Assembly: GCA_910579135.1 (NCBI GenBank)
Contig: CAJTTM010000060.1
Span: 1-7,339 of the forward strand
DNA from: an uncultured Erysipelotrichales bacterium
GTDB taxonomy: Bacteria; Bacillota_I; Bacilli_A; Erysipelotrichales; Coprobacillaceae
DNA: 7,339 bases
Reading direction: 5' to 3'
Below the pieces are notes generated by a model. That model did not search any database. It had not been told where the DNA came from and worked only from the letters and a program-made list of their open reading frames with translations. The position numbers and the translations under genes are program-made. Below are positions 1 to 5,179 of the stretch, piece by piece (position 1 is the first letter of the stretch; every line of letters begins with the position of its first letter).

Positions 1-57
1 GCACTTTTTTAGGTAAAACATTTATTTCAATTCTTATTTTTTATTCAGATTAACCTC

Positions 58-90
58 CAAAAAAAACGAGCAGTGCTCGTTATTTTTTTA
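58..90 (-). terminator. Strong intrinsic terminator, probably bidirectional
   Basis: A perfect 6-bp GC-containing stem, ACGAGC (66-71) and GCTCGT (75-80), encloses a 3-nt loop. In the minus direction the stem is followed by eight consecutive T (complement of 59-66), the classical rho-independent layout. In the plus direction the stem is followed by TATTTTTTT (81-89), so it could also stop transcripts from the left. The TAA stop of the membrane-protein gene (82-80) touches the stem base, so the terminator starts essentially at the stop codon. This marks the end of the minus-strand transcription unit. Seen directly; activity is inferred. Confidence 0.88.
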
Positions 91-841
91 ATGTATTCTC
101 TGCTTTATTTTTACTATCCTTATGTTTCACAGAAGCATAAGTATAAGAAAAACTCTGTTTACTATGATGTTTTGTTCCATATATTGGGAAATCTGATGAA
201 TTATTAGATAACATATAAAGTTCTACATCATATTGTGCTTCATTTTTGATATAACCTAATAAATTACTATAAGTTTTCCCATTCTTTGGAAGACCTACAT
301 TATCATCTAATAATTTAACAGATTCTTCTGCAATCTTTTTAGCATCAGAAGCTTTCATTTTATCTTTAAATTCAATATCCACTTTAATTTGACGACAAAT
401 AATTTCAATTGACATATCCTTTATACTAGAATATTTCTTCTTCATAGCATTTACCGTTGAAGTTTTTGCATCAATATTAATAGCAGTTAATCCTTCACAA
501 CGATTTCCAAAGACTGGTCCATCATTAGTTGTAAGAAAGAAAATATAACCAAAGAATAAAACAATCGGTATCATAATAACAATCAAAACAATCTGCCATG
601 TTTTTATTCCTTTTCTTTTATTTTTACCTTTTTTAGCCACTTCATCTTCTCCAATTTCTTCAAACTCATCTAAATCAAAAGTATCATTAAACTGATATTC
701 TCTTGTCTTTTGATATTTATCTTCTTCAAAAACAGATTCTTGTTTGACTTGTGAATTGATATTTTCCTTAACCTTAGGAAATTGATCTTGATCATCACCA
801 AAAAAATCATCTTCATCATCAAAACGAAATTTTCTTGACAT
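80..841 (-). CDS. Uncharacterised single-pass membrane protein with acidic cytoplasmic N-terminus
   Basis: I do not recognise a named family. The 253-aa product has three parts. Residues 1-70 are very rich in Asp and Glu (for example FDDEDDFFGDD near the start) and look disordered. A basic patch KKGKNKRKG (70-78) precedes one hydrophobic segment of about 22 residues (82-103), giving an N-in/C-out topology by the positive-inside rule. The remaining ~150 residues should lie outside the membrane, look alpha/beta in pattern, and hold two cysteines (115 and 149) that could pair. There is no cleavable signal peptide or lipobox. I chose the ATG at 841 (MSRKFRF) because GGTGG (853-849) sits 7 nt upstream. 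The ATG at 847 lies too close to that site, and the longer TTG start at 904 falls inside the promoter. The gene follows gatB by 87 nt, has its own promoter, and ends in a strong terminator. A cell-envelope or morphogenesis role is possible from the topology but is not shown. Confidence 0.85.
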   Translation of the reverse strand: MSRKFRFDDEDDFFGDDQDQFPKVKENINSQVKQESVFEEDKYQKTREYQFNDTFDLDEFEEIGEDEVAKKGKNKRKGIKTWQIVLIVIMIPIVLFFGYIFFLTTNDGPVFGNRCEGLTAINIDAKTSTVNAMKKKYSSIKDMSIEIICRQIKVDIEFKDKMKASDAKKIAEESVKLLDDNVGLPKNGKTYSNLLGYIKNEAQYDVELYMLSNNSSDFPIYGTKHHSKQSFSYTYASVKHKDSKNKAENTLKK

Positions 842-847
842 ATTCAT

Positions 848-853
848 ACCACC
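848..853 (-). promoter_or_regulatory. Ribosome binding site that decides the membrane-protein start
   Basis: On the minus strand GGTGGT runs straight into ATGAATATG. The first ATG (847-845) touches the site and is too close for normal initiation. The second ATG (841-839) has 7-nt spacing from GGTGG and is in the same frame, so initiation most likely starts at MSRKF rather than MNMSRKF. The difference is only two residues. Confidence 0.6.
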
Positions 854-859
854 ATTCCT

Positions 860-904
860 ATTATAACATAATAATAATATAACACATTTATGAAACTTTA
901 ACAA
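860..904 (-). promoter_or_regulatory. Sigma-A type promoter(s) for the membrane-protein gene
   Basis: Two overlapping solutions can be read on the minus strand. The first is TTGTTA (904-899), a 17-nt spacer and TATATT (881-876), which would give a leader of roughly 25-30 nt containing the ribosome binding site. The second is an extended -10 TGTTATAAT (868-860) with no good -35; its start point would fall almost on the GGTGG site and leave a very short leader. Either supports independent expression of this gene, although read-through from the gat operon is also possible because no strong terminator separates them. Confidence 0.65.
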
Positions 905-906
905 CC

Positions 907-925
907 TTTTAGAAATATTCTAAAA
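907..925 (-). repeat. Perfect inverted repeat between gatB and the downstream promoter
   Basis: TTTTAGAA (907-914) and TTCTAAAA (918-925) form a perfect 8-bp palindrome around a 3-nt centre. It starts 3 nt after the gatB stop codon in the direction of transcription. It has only two G/C pairs and is not followed by a T-run on the minus strand (GGTTGTTAAAG follows), so it is a poor intrinsic terminator. It lies immediately upstream of the -35 at 904-899, where an operator or upstream binding site would be plausible. It may also be chance in such AT-rich DNA. Confidence 0.4.
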
Positions 926-928
926 CAT

Positions 929-2362
929 CTATCCTTTTCTTTCCTCTAATAATTGTATCAATAGTTCATTTGTAGACTTAGGATTTGCTTGTCCTCTTGT
1001 TTCCTTCATGATTTGTCCTACTAAATAACCTATCACTCTATCTTTACCATGAAAGTAATCAATGAGTGATTCTGTGTTTTTATCTAATATTTGATTAATA
1101 ATAAAAGTTAATTCTTCCTTGTTAGAAATCTGTTTCATATTTTTTTCTTCGATAATAATCCTTGGATCTTTTCCTTCTTTCATCATAATTTCAAAGACTT
1201 GCTTTGCTTGTTTTGATGAAATGACTTCCTCCTCTATAAGATTAATAAGAGTTGATAAATAGGAAGGTGTGAGTAATGTTTGATTTAATTTTAAGTGATG
1301 TTTATTTAAATAAGCTAAAACATCTCCTAATAGCCAATTACATATTATTTGGTAATGTTGAGATAGTAGAACTGTTTCATTAAAGAAATCAGATAATTCT
1401 TTAGATGAAACAATCTTTTTCGCATCTATACTAGAAAGATGATATTTATGAATATATAAATCTTCTCTAACATCAGGCATCATATTTAAATGATTTTTAA
1501 TGCTTTTTATCCACTTTTGACTTAGACGAATAGGTAAAATATTAGGTTCACTATAATATTTATAGTCTACACTATTTCCTTTACTTCTCATAAGAACAGT
1601 TTTTCTTAATCCTTCATCATAACGCCTTGTTTCTTGAATGACTTCTTTTTTTGAAAGTAAAATTTTTTCTTGTCTACTTGCTTCATACTCAATAGCTTTT
1701 TGGACATTGGATATAGAATTTAAATTTTTGATTTCAGTTCTTACTCCAAGTTGTTTTGAACCAATTGGGCGTAAGGAAAGATTAATATCACAACGCATTG
1801 AACCTTCTTCTAATTTCGCATCAGAAACTTCGGTATATAAAAAGATTTGCCTAAGTTTTTCTAAATAAATAGCTGCTTCTTTTCCATTTCTTAAAACTGG
1901 TTTTGTAACAATCTCAATAAGTGGAATCCCTGCTCTATTATAATCAATCAATGTATAATCATCAAAATGCGTTTGTTTGGCAGTATCTTCTTCCATATGC
2001 AGTCTTTCTATTTCTATTCTTTTCTTTTGATTATCTACAATAATATCAAGATATCCATTTTTTCCAATAGGTCTTTGTTGTTGGGTAATTTGAAATCCTT
2101 TTGGTAAATCAGAATAATAATAATTCTTCCTATCAAAACAAATCAAATCATCAATCTCCGTATGTAAAGCATGACATACTCTTAACGCATATTCTACAGC
2201 TTTTTTATTAACTGAAGGCATAATACCTGGCATTGAAAAATCAATTTCATTGACCATTGTATTTGGAGTTTTCGCAAACGAAACAGGTGAAGATGAAAAC
2301 ATCTTTGATTTTGTTTTTAATTCACAATGGACTTCTAATCCTATGACTTGTTCATACTTCAT
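929..2362 (-). CDS. gatB: Aspartyl/glutamyl-tRNA(Asn/Gln) amidotransferase subunit B
   Basis: GatB binds the misacylated Glu-tRNA(Gln) or Asp-tRNA(Asn), activates the side-chain carboxylate with ATP and receives ammonia from GatA; it acts in the cytoplasm. The 477-aa length is normal for the family. The N-terminus MKYEQVIGLEVHCELKT is the typical GatB opening, with Glu10 and His12 of the metal/kinase pocket. The signature IDYNRAGIPLIEIVTKP lies at about 139-155, after HMEEDTAK, and is followed by EEGSMRCDINLSLRP and VRTEIKNLNS. The C-terminal tail domain ends in GYLVGQIMKETRGQANPK, the expected tRNA-contacting YqeY-like tail. I chose the ATG at 2362 because of this alignment and an AAAGGA site 10 nt upstream; a longer reading from a TTG at 2401 has no support. 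The start overlaps the gatA stop by 11 nt, so translational coupling is likely. No truncation or frameshift is visible. Confidence 0.97.
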   Translation of the reverse strand: MKYEQVIGLEVHCELKTKSKMFSSSPVSFAKTPNTMVNEIDFSMPGIMPSVNKKAVEYALRVCHALHTEIDDLICFDRKNYYYSDLPKGFQITQQQRPIGKNGYLDIIVDNQKKRIEIERLHMEEDTAKQTHFDDYTLIDYNRAGIPLIEIVTKPVLRNGKEAAIYLEKLRQIFLYTEVSDAKLEEGSMRCDINLSLRPIGSKQLGVRTEIKNLNSISNVQKAIEYEASRQEKILLSKKEVIQETRRYDEGLRKTVLMRSKGNSVDYKYYSEPNILPIRLSQKWIKSIKNHLNMMPDVREDLYIHKYHLSSIDAKKIVSSKELSDFFNETVLLSQHYQIICNWLLGDVLAYLNKHHLKLNQTLLTPSYLSTLINLIEEEVISSKQAKQVFEIMMKEGKDPRIIIEEKNMKQISNKEELTFIINQILDKNTESLIDYFHGKDRVIGYLVGQIMKETRGQANPKSTNELLIQLLEERKG

Positions 2363-3806
2363 CTTTATCTTTTCCTTTACAATATTGATTTTTAAAGCCA
2401 AGAACTTCTTCTAAAGCATAAGCAACATTAAAAACTTTCTGCTCTTCAAAAAGTCTACCCATCAATTGAATAGATATAGGCATATTATCCACAAAACCAC
2501 AAGGTAAACTCATACAAGGTGTTCCTGTAAAATTACCTAACATTAAATGATTTTCTAAAATAATATATTCATCACTTAAACGATCTTCTTCCTCTTCTAA
2601 CAAAGGAGCTATTTTTCCACTATTAGGTGTTATAATGATATCATATTTAGATAAAATACAATTAACTTCATCAACAATAATTCGTCTTACCTTTTGAGCT
2701 TTTCTAAACATTTTTTCTTGATTTTCACTTGCAAGAGCAATACTTCCTAATATAAATCTTCTTTTTATAGAACTAGAAAATCCATGTGTTCGAGATTGAA
2801 TCATAATATCTTCTATTCCTTGACCATCTTGTCTATTCCCGTATTTAATTCCATCTAAGCAAGAATGATTACTAAGAGCTTCACAATTTGCAATAATTGT
2901 ATATGTAGGTAATACACATTTTAGAAGCTCTTTATCTATTTCTACTTCTTCTAAGATTGTTCTTTTTTCTCTTAATATTTGAAGAATACTTTCAAAATTC
3001 TCCTTTATCTTAGGATTTTTAACTTCATCATTTACAGTTTTTAATACTGCAATCTTGATCCCTTGAATATTGGAATCTAAATTTTTTAAATAATGAGGAA
3101 CTTCTTTAAAACTAGATGTCATATCCTTATCATCTCTACCCGAAAGCACTCCAATAACAATAGCCATATCTCTCACATTTCTTGTGATTGCTCCTACATG
3201 ATCTAAACTAGAAGCATAAGGAATCACTCCATAACGTGAAATTCTTCCCCATGTTGGTTTAAAACCTACAACACCACAATATCCTGCTGGTTTTCTAATA
3301 GAATCTCCTGTATCAGTTCCTAATGCAAAAGGAACAACTCCACTTGCGACTGCTGCAACACTTCCTCCAGATGAACCACCTGCAATTCTATTTACATCCC
3401 AAGGATTTCTAACAGGTCCAGTTAATGCAGTTTTATTGCTATTACCCATACCAAGTTCATCCATACTTGCTTTTGCAGTTAATATTGCTCCATGTTGATA
3501 TAATTGATTAACTACATGAGCATTAAATACTGGAATATAATTATTAAGCATTTGACTTGAAGCCGTAGTCTTTATGTCTTTTGTGCTAAAATTATCTTTT
3601 AAAACAAAAGGGATATGATTTAATAAACCATCCCATTTTAATATATCTAAATTTTTATATGCATAATCCTTCGTTAAAGTCACAAAAGCATTTAATCTTT
3701 CTTGTTGAAAATCCATCTCTTTAAATAATTCATCATAATATTGATAAATATCTAATTGTCCACTTTTCAATAATTCATGTAATTCTTCAATTGAATAAGT
3801 GATCAT
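2352..3806 (-). CDS. gatA: Aspartyl/glutamyl-tRNA amidotransferase subunit A (amidase)
   Basis: GatA is the glutaminase of GatCAB, releasing ammonia that is channelled to GatB. The 484-aa product is full length. It carries the amidase-signature fold with its Ser-cisSer-Lys triad: Lys70 in PFVLKDNF, Ser145 in AGGSSGGS and nucleophile Ser169 in GTDTGDSIRKPA. These match S. aureus Lys79, Ser154 and Ser178 with a constant offset of nine. The usual TGGS around the nucleophile reads TGDS here (Asp168). The C-terminal segment before the conserved GTPCMSLPCG is also unlike Bacillus GatA, with ENHLMLGNFTG in place of a ND..T.PVNLAG type string. I associate both changes with Mollicutes-like GatA proteins and take the enzyme to be functional. 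Its ATG overlaps the gatC stop by one base (TAATG), and its Shine-Dalgarno is written in the last gatC codons. Other amidases are unlikely given the gatC/gatB flanks. Confidence 0.96.
   Translation of the reverse strand: MITYSIEELHELLKSGQLDIYQYYDELFKEMDFQQERLNAFVTLTKDYAYKNLDILKWDGLLNHIPFVLKDNFSTKDIKTTASSQMLNNYIPVFNAHVVNQLYQHGAILTAKASMDELGMGNSNKTALTGPVRNPWDVNRIAGGSSGGSVAAVASGVVPFALGTDTGDSIRKPAGYCGVVGFKPTWGRISRYGVIPYASSLDHVGAITRNVRDMAIVIGVLSGRDDKDMTSSFKEVPHYLKNLDSNIQGIKIAVLKTVNDEVKNPKIKENFESILQILREKRTILEEVEIDKELLKCVLPTYTIIANCEALSNHSCLDGIKYGNRQDGQGIEDIMIQSRTHGFSSSIKRRFILGSIALASENQEKMFRKAQKVRRIIVDEVNCILSKYDIIITPNSGKIAPLLEEEEDRLSDEYIILENHLMLGNFTGTPCMSLPCGFVDNMPISIQLMGRLFEEQKVFNVAYALEEVLGFKNQYCKGKDKDEV
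2373..2378 (-). promoter_or_regulatory. Ribosome binding site of gatB inside gatA
   Basis: AAAGGA on the minus strand is encoded by the Lys-Gly codons near the end of gatA, 10 nt before the gatB ATG at 2362. It fixes the gatB start at MKYEQ rather than the upstream in-frame TTG at 2401. Confidence 0.6.
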
Positions 3807-4096
3807 TAAACCACCACCTTAGGAACTTTAATTTGATCATTCAATACATCTTGACCTTGAGATAAAATTTCTTCTTGACTTATTGTATGAATAACTTCAT
3901 CTTCTCTTAAATAAGATGTTTCTATTTCATAAGGAAAAGCTAAAGGAGCAACATCAAGCGTATCAATAGCTTCCAATGCCTTAACTTGATCCATAAAAAT
4001 ATGATATTCATGAATCAACTCTGGCATTTCTTCTTTTGTAATATCAAGCATTGCATCATATGCAGCTTCTAATAACATTTCCTTTATTTCATTCAT
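3806..4096 (-). CDS. gatC: Aspartyl/glutamyl-tRNA amidotransferase subunit C
   Basis: GatC is the small belt subunit that wraps around the GatA-GatB interface and stabilises the complex. The 96-aa length is typical. The first ~45 residues form the expected helical part, and ALEAIDTLDVAPLAFPYE corresponds to the family's LNELDTEGVEPT-like turn. The clearest signatures are YLREDEV (about 62-68) and the C-terminal KVPKV, both standard GatC endings. The helical N-terminus is divergent (AYDAMLDITKEEM where LARLxLTEEE is common), so recognition rests on the C-terminal half and on the position before gatA. An AGGAG site (4107-4103) lies 6 nt before the ATG and overlaps the camS TAG stop, leaving only 9 nt between the genes. 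The gatC stop and gatA start share one base. Confidence 0.93.
   Translation of the reverse strand: MNEIKEMLLEAAYDAMLDITKEEMPELIHEYHIFMDQVKALEAIDTLDVAPLAFPYEIETSYLREDEVIHTISQEEILSQGQDVLNDQIKVPKVVV
3814..3820 (-). promoter_or_regulatory. Ribosome binding site of gatA encoded by the C-terminal codons of gatC
   Basis: AAGGTGG on the minus strand lies 7 nt before the gatA ATG. The same bases encode Lys-Val-Val in the gatC C-terminus (KVVV-stop), so the C-terminal protein sequence and the next gene's translation signal are superimposed. Together with the TAATG stop-start junction this supports coupled translation of gatC and gatA. Confidence 0.65.
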
Positions 4097-4102
4097 AACT
4101 TT

Positions 4103-4107
4103 CTCCT
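4103..4107 (-). promoter_or_regulatory. Ribosome binding site of gatC overlapping the camS stop
   Basis: On the minus strand TAGGAGAAAGTTATG contains the camS stop codon (TAG), the AGGAG site and, 6 nt later, the gatC ATG. The overlap of stop codon and Shine-Dalgarno implies that ribosomes finishing camS occupy the gatC initiation region. Confidence 0.7.
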
Positions 4108-5179
4108 AATTTAAAAATGATGTGATTGAATCTTTACCACTATTTTTAATAATCGTTGCTTGAAGTTTATCTTGAGAATAAACAAGAACATTAATAGTAA
4201 AATCAGATGAAAATCTTGTACTAATATTATTCTCTAGAACACTTGTTAAATATAATAATTCTGTATATGTTTTAATATTTAGATGAGCTTCAATTGTCAT
4301 TGATTGAATCTTATCTTCAATATATTTTGCTTTACCAACTATACTAGCTGATTCAATAGAAGCTTTCTTTAAATTATTTTTAATGGTTTCAAATTCTTCA
4401 TGAGTACTAGGATCAATTTCTTTAGTTTCATCACTTGTGAAAATAACATTCTTATGATTAACAGACTTAATTGAACCTACACTACCATCACAATATGATT
4501 TTAAAATATAATTTCCATCTAATGAACTTTTAGAAGAATCTGTTCTTCTAAACACTGTAATCAAGATAGGAAGTTTTCTAATTTTTTCAAAACTTTTCAT
4601 TTTTGAAATATTAGAATAAAAATTCTTAATACAATTTTCTGCAAAATTTCTTAAACTATTATCTGTTATTGAAATACTTTCTTGTTCACTTGCAGATTTA
4701 GGATCTAATACAATCGCAAATGAAACTCCAGATAAACTATATTGATTACCACTTTTTTGATAATAATCTTGTTCATGGATATCTTCAATCATATCTAAAC
4801 CTGAAATTCCTTGAATCTTTTCTGTCTTTGCAGGTTCTAAAGAATAAGGATGATCTTTACTTTTATAATATGATGATAATTCTTTACGAGTATTTAATGT
4901 TAAATATTGACCTTCACTCATATAATAAGAATCCATCGAAAAATATTCATCAGATAAAATTTGTAATCCTCTTCCAATTGTCATCAAATCATCAGTTCTA
5001 GAAAACTTACTATAATAATCATCTCTTAACTGACTTGCTCCTACATTGATCATACGATAGTATGATTCACTTGTATTTCCAATTTCAACTGCATCACTTG
5101 TTGTTTCTACAGTTTCCTTTGCTTTTTGACATCCACAAAGTAATGCTAATATACATAAACTCAAGATAAGTTTTTTCAT
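4106..5179 (-). CDS. camS: CamS-family lipoprotein (sex-pheromone-precursor family)
   Basis: This is a 357-aa extracytoplasmic lipoprotein of unknown biochemical role, in the family whose signal peptide in staphylococci and enterococci gives the cAM373-type pheromone (S. aureus CamS; B. subtilis YerH). The N-terminus MKKLILSLCILALLCGC is a short lipoprotein signal peptide with lipobox L-C-G-C and lipidated Cys17; a Ser/Thr/Glu-rich linker follows. Family-like blocks are SYYRMINVGASQLRDDYYS (about 39-57), IGRGLQILSDEYFSMDSYY with MSEGQYLT (68-95), and EDIHEQDYY followed by LSGVSFAIVLD (132-159). The C-terminal half is divergent. The position between ligA and the gat genes is the same as in Bacillus and Staphylococcus and strengthens the call. 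The start ATG overlaps the ligA stop (ATGA), with a strong AAAGGAGG 7 nt upstream. The symbol is given by family; pheromone activity is not implied. Confidence 0.9.
   Translation of the reverse strand: MKKLILSLCILALLCGCQKAKETVETTSDAVEIGNTSESYYRMINVGASQLRDDYYSKFSRTDDLMTIGRGLQILSDEYFSMDSYYMSEGQYLTLNTRKELSSYYKSKDHPYSLEPAKTEKIQGISGLDMIEDIHEQDYYQKSGNQYSLSGVSFAIVLDPKSASEQESISITDNSLRNFAENCIKNFYSNISKMKSFEKIRKLPILITVFRRTDSSKSSLDGNYILKSYCDGSVGSIKSVNHKNVIFTSDETKEIDPSTHEEFETIKNNLKKASIESASIVGKAKYIEDKIQSMTIEAHLNIKTYTELLYLTSVLENNISTRFSSDFTINVLVYSQDKLQATIIKNSGKDSITSFLN

Noticed and set aside
1..21. Partial CDS starting at ATG 21-19 (MFYLKKC) on the minus strand
   Set aside because: Seven codons before the window edge and no properly spaced Shine-Dalgarno are too little to call a gene; it is recorded only as part of a finding.
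842..904. N-terminal extension of the membrane protein from a TTG at 904
   Set aside because: The extension would be encoded by the promoter region itself, lacks a ribosome binding site, and the ATG at 841 has a well-spaced GGTGG.
1638..1868. Plus-strand open frame of 76 codons
   Set aside because: It lies entirely antisense to conserved gatB coding sequence, has no ribosome binding site that I can see, and its translation resembles no protein family.
2363..2401. 13-residue N-terminal extension of GatB from a TTG at 2401
   Set aside because: GatB proteins normally begin a few residues before VIGLEVH, and the ATG at 2362 has a ribosome binding site while the TTG does not.
4720..5001. Plus-strand open frame of 93 codons
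   Set aside because: It is antisense to camS in very AT-rich DNA, where long chance frames are expected; its composition is Tyr/Leu/Asn-rich with no domain or promoter support.
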